From contig NC_133043.1 in NCBI RefSeq assembly GCF_048771995.1, forward strand, positions 6,962,501 to 7,026,500: 64,000 nt of DNA, in the 5' to 3' direction. Shown here one piece after another: positions 50,001-60,300 of the stretch; the first letter of the stretch is position 1; each line of letters begins with the position of its first letter. The DNA is from Taeniopygia guttata. Taxonomy: Eukaryota; Chordata; Aves; Passeriformes; Estrildidae. The position numbers and the translations under genes were made by a program. The notes below the pieces were generated by a model. That model did not search any database, was not told the origin of the DNA, and saw nothing but the letters and a program-made list of their open reading frames with translations.

Positions 50001-53000
50001 AAATCAAATAGCCTGAACCCTTAAAAACATGTGTTTATTTCATGTTGTGGGAGGGGAATTTTTTAATGCCTGAGGAATGCCATTACCAGTTACAGCATTT
50101 CAATCCTTTAATCTTTTAACATTTGATCTTTTAGCATTACTTTTGGACATCATGCTCAAAAGCATTTTTAAGATTTTTTTTTTTTTTTTGGTGTTGTGTT
50201 CTCACTTTTTGATTGTGGATAAAGCATGGGTGGGGGTAAGGAGGTGTTTTCTTATTGTTCAGTATGATTCAGCAACTCCTCTTTTAGACTGTCATTTAAT
50301 TTTTCAGGTACTTTGGGGACAAAATTCAAGACATCTTCACAGAAGACGATTTTGCATTATACCGGTAAAGATTTTCAATAACTGCTGAAAGAACCACAAA
50401 CCAGAATGTTTTATAGTTTTGAGTTTTTTGTGGAGTGCAGACTGGGAGGGGATTGCCTTTTGCATTCATACACTGGATTTTGCAGCTCAAAATTCCAATA
50501 TCTGAGAACTAATATGACTCGAGGAAGAGAAGTAAAAGGATTTTCTGGTGACTGATAAACAACATCAGCTGCTTTGAGCTGCATCAGCCACACCAGGACA
50601 GTTTTTATTGTAAATGTAGGTGAACCCAATGGGAAGAAATTATAATGTCTGATTCAATTCAGAAGGCTGAATTATTTTTTTATTGTAACTATGTTAAAAT
50701 ACATTAATATACTATATAAAAGGAAGATACTAAAACTACATACTACTTTCTCTGACTCTATTTATCACTCCTTCTCAACTCGTGACCCTCTCTCGAGAGT
50801 CCAGCCACAGGTGGATTGGATTGGCCATCAGGCTCAAACAATCCTCACCAAAATCTAATTAAACACTTGAACTGTAAGTAAACAATTCTCTAAACACATT
50901 CCACATAAAAAAACCAAAAAGCAAAAATAAAAATTGTTTTCTTTCATTTCTCTCTGTGCACCTCTATGAAAAATCCTGAGAGAGGGAGAGAAATGTGCTT
51001 ACCACAAGTTTTATGGTGTGAATGTATTTAGGGTGATGGCAGCACCACACATTTCCTTCCTTCCAGCAAGAAAAGCTGTTCCTGTGAGCTCTGTGGGGAT
51101 TTGGGATGGAAAGTCCTCATTTCCTCCTCTTTCACACATTATCCAAGGGGTTGTGTGAGTTGATAGACACAATCCTGGGCTATTATTACATCAGGAACTT
51201 TGGGTTTTTTGAGGCAGAGTGCAGCAAAACATTAAAAATGGTAAAGCAGGAAGTGGAAGGACTTGAGATGACTCATGTTCTGGCTGGAGAAGCAGCCAGA
51301 GAATGAAATAACTCTATAATGGAGCAGCTCTGGCATCTGATGCTCTCAGCTTTCCTGCAGCCCTGCTCATGCACTTAACAAACACAACAAAGCTAACGAG
51401 TTCCATGTGGCTGGGAAGGTGTGTGGCCAGAGTTTAGGAACAAGCATTCTTTGTTGACTAGACACAAGAATTCTTTGGTTATGCATTTCACTTGGTTTCT
51501 CAAAATTTGAAATGTCCCTGATTTGAATATTTGAACTATTTTTTTTTCCCTTTGGTCTTTTTTTTTTTTTTTTTTTTGCCTGTGTGAAGGAATCTGACCT
51601 CCCTCTAGTGGTGGAAGGAATGTTAAGTAGCCAAATGAGTTTATTAGTTTTATTAAAATAGTAATTAATATAATCCTAAAATATTAATCACTTCAAGCTT
51701 ATTTCTATTTAACAGCTGTTTTTAGATGTCATTGTCATTATAGATGAACTTCTTTAAAATGTTTTTACTTCTGATCCCAATATTGCAAAACTTAGATGGT
51801 TCCTTGATTATTATTGAACTTTGGATAATTTCTGTTTCACATGAACAGAAGCATTCAATTTTTCAATAATTTTATAACTTCATGCTGTGAGATGAGACAG
51901 CTGCTATGGAATGTCAATATTCCATTGGGATTTCATGTCAGTATAGGGGATGTTTCAATCTACTGGATAAGAAGCTAATACAAAATATATTATTAAATGC
52001 TTCTGTTCCTATTAATGGCAGTGCTTTAGCATGGACTATAGTACTTTATGGCCTTCATGAATGATTTTATGCTATTTTTGGGAGCATTTATCTTGATTAC
52101 TTTGCCTTACCTACCTAGGTCACTTTAAAAATACACTCTTGAGAGAAATAACTGAATGTAATTAATGTCTCAGTATTACTGATTGCAACAATAACGAATC
52201 TGAGAAGGCATCCTGAGCCCCTCTCTCTCTTTCTTTTCCCTCTCTCTTTCTTTCCCCCGCCTCTCTTTTCCCCCTCTCTTTCCCCTCCTAATACAAAATA
52301 TGTGTTTATGTTTATTATTCAGGAAAACAGACAGAAATTTCAAACCTAGGCCACAGGAGACATAGTTTCTATTCCTTGATATTCTGACAATTAAAAAAAG
52401 AAGCCAGAGAAGCAAACCCCATGTTTCTCAGCTGAGGAAGAAGCAGTGAGTGCCTGAAGGAGGGAGGTGTCACTGACTGAGCCCTGGCTGTTTTTTGCAG
52501 GGATGTGAGGCAGAGAATCCAGCAGAGGATTGCTCAGGTCTTTGGGATCAGCTCTTCTGCCATGTACCTGACCAAGCCAACGTTCTTCTCCAGGATGAAC
52601 AGCACAGGAGCCAAGACAACACACGATGAGTACTGGCACCCACACGTGGACAAGGTGAGGAGGGGGCTGAGATGGGATGCAAACATCTCCTGTTGTTATT
52701 ATTAAATCACCTTGAAGTCATTTTGCATTTAAACCACCCATCAAACAGATTTGAAAACTTCAGGGGTTGAACCTAATAGGAGATAAGTGAGTTTAGAAAC
52801 ACAGGCTATTGCATCCCATTCTATTTTATTTTCTCTAATTTAGTTTTGCTAGAATTAGTAAACTATGAGAATGGCTACTCAGGAATCTCTTGTCAGAAAC
52901 TGATTAAAATGACCTGAATTGTTCTTTCAGCCAGATCTAGGACCTGTTTCACAGTGGTCAGTTGGTCACTGTTGTTATTGATCTAAGGCTCTTCAAAAAG

Positions 53001-56000
53001 GCTTAATATTTGTATTTCAGCTGTATGTGAATTGAAGCTTTTTGTGTTTCAATGGGGAGATATGGTACCTGGTATCCTCTTTCAATTACTTGGTGTTTTG
53101 ATCCTTTTAACTGCACAGTCTTATGTCTAGGCTTATAGCTTAATACTTGGCATTTCTCAGTGGACTTAAATGATTTGGTATTGAGTTTATTTCTGAGTTT
53201 CACTGAGTTCAAGCATTCTGTGCAGAACAGCAGAATGCAAACAATGGAAAAATCAAAGAAAAAAACCCACAACACACCAAAAAAAAAAAGCCAAACAAGC
53301 AAAAAAACACCTCCACAATACCCATGTTTCATGCCTTCAGGATTTATAAAGCCTGAAGTCATGGATTAGCCAAAATGGAACCAAATAAAATAATCCCAGC
53401 AAAATCCAAGTTATTCCTTAGGGCTTGAGTCAATAAGTGGCCAGTGTACCTTGAAGTCTATTACCTGAAACATGAAAAAATCAAACAGAAATATTTCTTG
53501 CCTGAAAGTATTTCCTGGAAAAAGCCAGTCTGAGGGCAGTGTCTTTTGTTGGTCACATTGGTGTGAGTTCCTTGTTCATGTGGGCAGAAGCAGCTTAAAC
53601 TTAGAAAATGTGGTGGTAGTGATGACACAGCTTATATTTGGAAGCAGAAGGTCCTGTAGGGTGGAATCTGCCAGGTTTTGGGTGCCTCTGGTTTGAAAAG
53701 CTGTGATGTAACCAGTGAATAGGAATGGCTCTGGGGCAGAAGTGGTGGGGGGATGATTTTGAGGTCCACATTTGATTTGTGTTCATAGGAGATGACTGTA
53801 GGGAGCAAATTGTGCTGGTGGGGTTCACAGAAATTCCATCATGTTATGCTCAATTCCTGTGGGTTCTCTGCTTCTTTTTCTACTTCTCTCAGGGTTGGGA
53901 TTGAAGGCACTTGAGAGGATAGTTCACATTCAGACTCAGGTGTTTATCATTTCTTATCTGTTACAGCCTCACAGCCATGACTTCTGCAGCCTTTCATTAG
54001 CACACAACTATCTCTTGTTACAAGGCCTTTTAAGGCTAAACTATCCAATTAAGAAATTACACCTCAGTTATTTTCACTTTTAACCCAATAACTGCTCCCT
54101 CAAAGCCTGCAGTGCAAATTTTTCTGTCCAATTACAAAACATCACCCAAACACATGAAAAATGAAGAAGGTGAAGAAGAACAACCCGTCTACACCCTAAA
54201 ACCTCCATCTTGCCTCGTATTTATTACTATATCCTAAAACCCCAAACTCTAGGTTTTCTAGCCTGTGATGTTACACACTTCTAATCAACGCCACACTCGT
54301 AATCCCAGTGCTATTAATCAATTTTGGAAGACTTCTCCACAGCCTCAGATCAAATGCAGTGTTCTCTCGTAGGTCTGTGCCTTTCAGCACAGAAAGTTTA
54401 AAATTCTCAGCATCCAGGGCTCCAACGAATTCCAAGAGATCCTTGGGAAGAAGAAAATGGGTAATTCTGCTTGTGTGAAGTGCAGTGAATTTATTGGTTC
54501 CTTACAGTTTTTCCAGATTTTTCAGAGAATCAGGTTTGACTGCCACGAGGATGGGAAAAGCAGTATATTTCAACAGCTTATGCCTATTTTCTCCACTCTT
54601 TTATTTCAGCCCCAAAAAAAGCCTATTTTAGAATTCCAGACTCTGATTTATTACTATAATGAGATTTGTGTCTGCCCAAGCCCTGCTTGCCAGTATTCTC
54701 TTTAGTCTTCTCTGCATGTGTTTTGCATTGGGAAATGAATAAGGTGGTTGGATAACCTTTCAATTAAGTGTTTCCACCTACATATCTCCTATAATGTACA
54801 AGTTATTTTGTCATTTACATGCAAATAAGTTTACATTAAGAGAATTTGTGGAAGCTGCTTTTCTCTCCTGTCATGCTGAGAATGCCTGAACATGATGGAC
54901 AGCAGGCTGAATGTTTTCCTGATTTTTATCCTTCTCTTTTGTCCATGTTTTATTTATCTTGCAGGCTGTCTGTTCAGGGAGCAGATACATCAATTGATTT
55001 GCCTTGGCTTTTTCTAACCCATCTCCAACTTCAGAAGAAAAACAAAACAAGCAGGAAAAGTCTAAGCTCTCTTAGACTTGGAATGCATAATCTAGACCTC
55101 AGTGGTGTTCTATACTGAATAATTGGGTTGTCTGACTTCTGACAGTGGTTGGAGTCAGTGATCTTGGAGATCTTCTACACAACCTAAATAATTCTGGGTC
55201 TGTGAAGAGAATTATCCCAGTTGGGGCAGTTGCCAAACACCTTTTTCAGAATCATAAATAGTCTGAGAGAGACTAAATAGGAAGAAGTTGTGCAGCTTCC
55301 CAGGTTGCCTGCAATGCAGTCAGCCTGGCTTGTATTTCTCTTCCTCCAGCAAACTTTTCTACTTTTGAAAGGAGGGAAAAAAATACATTTCTATTGATCT
55401 GAGGTAAGAAGTTCTTCCCAGAAAAGAGTAGTAGACTTCTTATGTGGCCTCCAAAGCAAGTGTGAATGCTGGGAAGCTGAAGAAAGATCAATAAAACTTG
55501 CTAGTTTGTCAGATGCTTTTTTGTTGGATCATTATTTACGCTTTCCCCTTGGAACAGAATAAGGCACTTTAGGTATTTCTGCATAATTTAACAGTGAAGG
55601 TTGTTCCTAGAAGACTTCATGATTTTTTCCTTGCCTCCTTCCAGAAGAAAGGTAAAATGAAGCTTTAGCAGAAAGACTTCACTGTATTTTCTGTTTCAGA
55701 GTAACTTTGTTGTTAAAAAGATGTGGCTTCTTGGAACCTAAGACAACCCCTCTTTTTCCTTTTTCCGGATGTTGCTGAGTCTACTGCAATTAGATTTCTC
55801 AATCTGAATTTCCCTGAAGACTTCTAACAGCATAATGGAGTAGTACAGATTTATTGTGTTTATCTGAGGCTTTGTTTTTATTCCTCCTAAAATTTCCTTG
55901 GTTTGTAGTTACATAGGAATGGAAACCCTGAAATCACCCAAATGACTGATTTAATCTTGTTGAATTTATAAGACTCTAAGTCAAATGAAGAGAGTGTTGT

Positions 56001-59000
56001 TTTAAGATGTGGAGTTTCATCGTGGATGGAGTTTGTTTGGACCTGAGGCTTCCAAATGGCAAATACCTGACTTATAATGGAGTTGCTGTTACACACTTCA
56101 CACTGTCAGAGCTGAACATTCTCTGGAAGCAGTGTGGGACTTGGAGACTTGTGCAGTGCCCTGCCTGAGCACAGATCCTCTCATCCTTCACAGAATTGTC
56201 AGGCTCTGCCTTAAGATGGTTTTGGGTTTGTTTTCCTTGAATTTCTTCTATCAGAGCTAGTCCAGCACTTCAGTGCACATTTCCCAAAAGTGGTTCTGGT
56301 TTTTTTTAGCCTAAACATGTCCATGATCAGTTTATAGCTATTTTTGTTCCTCCTCCCAGTTCTACATCCTCCCACCTCCATGTATTCATAGGTAAGAACT
56401 ATATCCCTTTTCAGCTTTTGTTTCTCTGAGCTGAAAAAGCCAAACCTTTAATTCTCCTCACCTGCAATGTGTTCTCCATGTCCCCAGCCCTCCCCTGAAC
56501 CTGCAGCCCTCTCTGCCTGCTGAGTTTGTCACTGAGAGCAGCTGCTGTCTCCTCTAGCAGACTTTGCACCCTTTTCTTCTTCTCCTTTTAATAAAACACA
56601 CCAAAAGATCCCATTTCTGCCCTGGGACAGCATAATCTCTGAAAATTCAGGAGGCTGATTCTCATTTCTGCTCAAAGCCATCACCTCAGCTCACCTACAG
56701 CCCCTTGCAGTTCAGAGATGTGCTCTTTGCTCTTTTATTGTCTGCTAATAGACACTGCCAATAAACAGCACACTGGAAGTAGCTGTCAAGGCTGTTCTGG
56801 TGCTTACCTACACAGAATTAGGTAAAGGCTTACAGGAAAAAAAAAGTTTTGACTTTTTTCTGCATGCTAGACCAATGCTGATTGCAAAGTGAATTTTCTT
56901 CTGCACTGGATAGCAGAGAGTGCTGTCCTAAATATCCTCAGTAACTGCAGACCTCTTGCATGGTCCTACAACTGTTTAGCTGCATAGAGATGTGTCCCTC
57001 AAAAAACCCAGTGCAAAATGGGGCTGGCTAATTCTGGCAATTAATTCTATTTATAAGAATGAGCATCTACCATTAAATATTATCTGTGTTTGACTTTTTG
57101 GGTAAGGAGTGTTCAAAAGGAGCACACTAACCATATGGCATAGCAGGCTGAATGTAAATACCTGCGTTTTTTCTCTTGAGTTGTTTACAAGGATCTGTAG
57201 AAATTTGATTTGTAGCTGTGTGGCTTTTAATGACACCTTTTCTCACATAGTTTGATCTTTTGGTTCAATTATTAATCTGTCTGGTACTGGAAATCATTAC
57301 CAGGGTAACAAATATATTTGATATACATGGGGGTACTTCTAGCATTATAAATAACTGAGTTTAATTTAGCGCCTGCTTTCCATAGTGCTGCATTTCTCAG
57401 GCCTGGCTCCTTTCTGAGGGTGAGTAATTAATAAGGACAGGAAGAGAAAAGCCATTTTCCCACACTTCATTCCCCAGCTTAGTCATCTCTAGAAATCAGG
57501 TGTGTTTGGTTAAGCTAAAATGGTTGGTAGTTAGTTCTTAAAAGTTTAGAATTGGTAAAACCACCTTGGAGAGGAGGGAGAGTGCACTGAGGGAGCCAAG
57601 AGTGCTGCTCCACTGAAGAGTTGGTAAAAACAGTTCTAATGCATTAAACTTGCAAGTATGAGTTGAATGAACTTCTCCAGTGGCTGGAGACTTCCTTAAA
57701 TCGATTGGAAGTTTTTATCACCAAGTCAGTGAAGTGGAAAATAGCTTTGCAAAGCTGATTTGCATGAGAAGGGCTGTGGAGTGGCTGGTTTGAGGTGCTG
57801 TACTAGCACTTGCTCATTAATTCCCATTTATTGCCTTGTATTGCTACCAGGGTTTGGGAAAATATGGGAGGAAGGGCATCACTGTAATATTTCTCTCATT
57901 TTTGTGGTTTGGCTTTTTTCCTTTGAGCCCTTATGGTCAAAATAATAACATGAGTATGAATTGAAATGTCTTCCTATTCCATCTGCTGTTATGTTCTCTC
58001 TGGTCCTGCCCTTACAGAAAAATGTGTACCACTGCTCCTGAGCCAAAATTTAACTGGCACTAATGAGTATAACTTGAAACATGACTGAAAATATTTAGAA
58101 AACTTCTAAGTTTGGAAGTAGCACCTACCTCTAACAGTCACCAGGTCAGTCAAAACACTCTGCAAATTTTGTGTATTTATACAGTGCTACTGTGCTGCAC
58201 ATTTCACTGCTTGACAGTGTGATGCTGAACTTCTGAGTTGAGATAAACAAAGACATTGGAGAACACAGACATTGATATCAAGTATTTTTTTTTAATTGCT
58301 GGTGACATGTAGAAAGGAAGGGAAATATTTCCAGAATCAGCTAAACTCAATGTTAAATATTTAGATAGCTTCACTCTCAGTTTGTAGTATTTATTTTCTC
58401 CAACTCCACGTATTGACCAAAAATAATGCTTTAAAAGGAAGGAAAAAATCACCTTGCTTTACTTAAAAGTGGGATGTTTGGTCTGTAGGCTGAGAAGAAG
58501 CAGAGACTTCAAAAATTCAGTTTGAATGGTTTTAAACAAAACCTGTATGGAAAAGAGTAGAAGATCCTCCAACAAATGTGTATTTACTTGGAAGTTCTGA
58601 TTTACTTGTACCATTAATGTCCTGTGTGGTAGCTGATGAAAGGATAGCAGTGAGGTATCCAGAAACCTTATACCCAAGATTAGATCATGGGTGGGAATCA
58701 TTAATCAAGGGCTGTTCTTCTGCTTATTGACCTCCTGGTGAAATTTTATCTTGGAATAGTATAAATCCTGTCTTTTTGATACAATGCACTCTGACACTAC
58801 ATTGTTTTTTGCTCTTGGATGATAGAAATCAATCAATCACTTCTCTAATGATGGAAACTGTAACAATAGAACTAATAAACATGGCATGCTAGTCTTGTTG
58901 TGTGTGTGTAAATACAAAAGAATAGACTAATAAAAATGGTGGTTTTGGTTTTCAAAGGCCCCTTTATTAAATGCATGAAAAAGTGAAAATCAGAAAAACT

Positions 59001-59211
59001 CACCAGATCATCTGCTCAATTAGCCATGCTCTGCAGGGATGAGATCAAGAATTTGGTACATTTTGGTAATTTTGGCTTCCCCCACAGGTGACTTATGGCT
59101 CTTTTGACTACACTTCCCTGCTCTATCTCTCTGACTACTCCAAGGACTTTGGGGGCGGACGGTTCGTGTTCATGGATGCAGATTCCAACAAGACAGTGGA
59201 GCCCCGAGCAG
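43784..59211 (+). CDS. OGFOD3: OGFOD3, 2-oxoglutarate/Fe(II) dioxygenase domain protein 3 (partial, 8 exons)
   Basis: Exons: 43784-43872, 44419-44675, 45667-45742, 46369-46411, 49664-49728, 50308-50364, 52501-52654, 59088-59211. All phases match; 865 nt, 288 codons plus one base. Human OGFOD3 is 319 aa. The missing tail (about 45 residues, with the distal iron-binding His and the 2OG-binding Arg) must lie beyond base 64000. Visible: MAPQRRALPRG start; a Gly/Pro/Arg-rich cytosolic tail; a membrane anchor at about 47-65 (AAILLLLLSAVAGVGLVVW); VPCSEDYES; CTPRKCGRGVTD; LTKPTFFSR; the HxD iron motif H244-V-D246 in HDEYWHPHVDK; then GSFDYTSLLYLSDY and FGGGRF. N-glycosylation sequons NST and NKT fit a lumenal catalytic domain. 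Family knowledge: P4H-like 2OG oxygenase, single-pass type II; substrate unknown. Confidence 0.95.
44006..44340 (+). repeat. Minisatellite of 59-60 bp units in OGFOD3 intron 1
   Basis: About six units with shared CGTGTGCTTGTAACCCGTGT and ATTGTGCTCCG. Spacings read 60, 59, 59, 60, then about 48 in the shortened last unit. Four units contain GGGGTAAGG (44052-44060, 44112-44120, 44171-44179, 44230-44238), a donor-like motif in the sense of OGFOD3. The period near 60 keeps long open frames on both strands, which explains an apparent 428-codon minus-strand frame. Confidence 0.94.
44676..45666 (+). other. OGFOD3: OGFOD3 intron 2
   Basis: A 1 kb intron. I see no repeat, RNA gene or alternative exon that I can support. 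Confidence 0.5.
46080..46136. repeat. 28 bp tandem duplication
   Basis: Two adjacent copies of aagggactgtttttagggta plus tttttggg, with period 28, in OGFOD3 intron 3. Essentially identical copies; no function suggested. Confidence 0.9.
46412..49663 (+). other. OGFOD3: OGFOD3 intron 4
   Basis: A 3.25 kb intron. A CR1 fragment lies at 47815-48010. Nothing else is recognised. Confidence 0.55.
47815..48010 (-). mobile_element. CR1 LINE 3' end, reverse orientation
   Basis: Starts tcatagaacggtttgggttg, the complement of the CR1 terminus. It continues with the common passerine CR1 phrases ctcccactgtcccaggctgc and gccttgggcactgccaggga. It is well preserved compared with the other copies, so probably among the younger ones. 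No coding capacity. Closely related to the copy at 12805-13100. Confidence 0.92.
50615..51006 (-). mobile_element. Solo LTR of a passerine endogenous retrovirus (fossil)
   Basis: About 390 bp, in OGFOD3 intron 6, antisense to the gene. It is bounded by TGTAGGTGAACCC on the left and ACCACA on the right. The minus-strand reading has poly(A)-type sequence near its end and the phrase GTCACGAGTTGAGAAGGAGT, which I associate with abundant passerine ERVK-type LTRs. No internal genes; no clear target duplication by eye. Probably fairly young, since it reads cleanly against the remembered consensus. Confidence 0.68.
52219..52290. repeat. Polypyrimidine (CT-rich) tract
   Basis: About 70 bases of almost pure C and T (cctctctctctttcttttcc and similar). 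The complementary strand is almost all purine. Such tracts can adopt triplex (H-DNA) structures where they have mirror symmetry, which is only partial here. It lies in OGFOD3 intron 6, about 210 bp before the acceptor. Confidence 0.85.
53930..54450 (-). mobile_element. Probable solo LTR of a passerine endogenous retrovirus (fossil)
   Basis: About 500 bp in OGFOD3 intron 7. The minus-strand reading has an AATAAA signal (plus-strand tttatt at about 54219) and the phrase AGGTTTTAGGGTGTAGACGG, reminiscent of passerine ERVK-type LTRs. Boundaries are approximate. No internal genes are seen. Age uncertain. Confidence 0.55.
55090..55200 (+). mobile_element. Old CR1 LINE 3' end
   Basis: gtgatcttggagatcttcta followed by cacaacctaaataattctgg matches the pattern of the CR1 tail, with many changes. 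It is one of the oldest CR1 copies in the window. Confidence 0.75.
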
Positions 59212-59310
59212 GTACAAGCCAGCTTGGCTGCAGGTTGTGCCTTTTATTGATTTTTCTGGGCTGGCAGGGGATGTGGGACTGTGTTTTGTGTCAGCAGGAG
59301 TAATGTGGGG

Positions 59311-59855
59311 TGTGTTCTGATTTGAAAGCAAAACCAGTGAGAAACTCCAAGTCAGAAATACAGTTTATTAGGAAAAGGAAAAAAAAAAACCAACCTAAAA
59401 TACATGCAATAATTGAAAAGAAAAACCATGGACAGAGTCAGAATACAACCTTGACACTGTGTTGGTAATGGTGTTGGTCCAAATTGGAATGGCTGCAGTT
59501 CTCCTGGAGTGGCAGATGTGGTTCTGTTGGAGCAGCGATCCTGCAGAAGGGTGTACTCTTCTCTGAAGGTGCAGTGGAAGAACCCAGCTGTTCCTCTGGG
59601 AATCCAGTGGAAAAGCTGAGGCTACTGTCCCAAAAACTCAGATTATATCCAGGTAGGCATGCTTGGCTGCTCCCCCTGGGCAGAGCTTTTCACAATGGGA
59701 TGCTGCAACTTTTATCAGTCCCATTGACATGAAATAGTCCATTATCAGCAGATGTCTCCCCAGAGGGAGAATTGGTTTGTGGAAAAGATAAAGAAAACTG
59801 CCCAGTTAAGAGAAAAATAACTGCCACACCTCTAACAGATGGCGAATAGAACACA
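59311..59855 (-). mobile_element. Solo LTR of a passerine endogenous retrovirus (fossil)
   Basis: About 545 bp, antisense to OGFOD3. It starts TGTGTTCTGATTTG and ends ATAGAACACA on the plus strand, so both ends share the inverted TGTGTTCT/AGAACACA termini. The minus-strand reading has AATAAA (plus tttatt at about 59365) about 55 bases before its end. The whole repeat resembles a common passerine ERVL-type LTR. No internal genes; flanking target duplication not obvious. Confidence 0.78.
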
Positions 59856-60067
59856 TCTTGCCTTGCAATCTAGGACAAGGTTGTGTAGCATTCTGTGTTC
59901 AGATTGATGACATCAAAATTGAAGATTAAAACAGGTTAAAATACAGCCACAGTTTGTAAGAGCTGGTGTTAAGCCACAAAAAGTGATTTCCTGGAAAGTT
60001 GTAGGGCTTAGAAGAGGTGGCCAGTTCTGACAGCTTAGCACTGTGTGTGGAAAATAATAATAGTGAT

Positions 60068-60300
60068 AATTTTAGATGCTTAGCTTTAAGACATTTACAA
60101 CATAGTGTGGCTAAAGCCGATAGGCCAAGAAATGCTTATAGTAGATTATAATTACGAATTAGTTTGCTTCTGATTGTGATGGTGTGAATTACAACATCTG
60201 TATTGTCTCACCTTTCTAATGAGAGTGAAAATAGAACACCTCTGAGTTGCCCCATCTCTGAGTCAAAAAAGAGCTTAGTCTGACAACTGTGCAGCAAGAG
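60068..60300 (+). repeat. Dispersed repeat, copy B (matches 6588-6845)
   Basis: Same sequence family and orientation as copy A: agacatttacaacatagtgt, tgcttctgatt and ccccatctctgag. It follows a solo LTR by about 210 bp, so it may belong to a larger retroviral or composite element. That relation is a guess. Confidence 0.7.

Larger units (their letters stand above)
50365..52500 (+). other. OGFOD3: OGFOD3 intron 6
   Basis: A 2.1 kb intron holding the LTR at 50615-51006, T-runs at about 51540-51578 and a CT-rich block at 52219-52290. Otherwise nothing is recognised. Confidence 0.55.
52655..59087 (+). other. OGFOD3: OGFOD3 intron 7
   Basis: The longest intron in the window, 6.4 kb. It contains a probable solo LTR at about 53930-54450 and an old CR1 end at 55090-55200. 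I see no exon, RNA gene or other repeat in the remainder. Confidence 0.55.
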
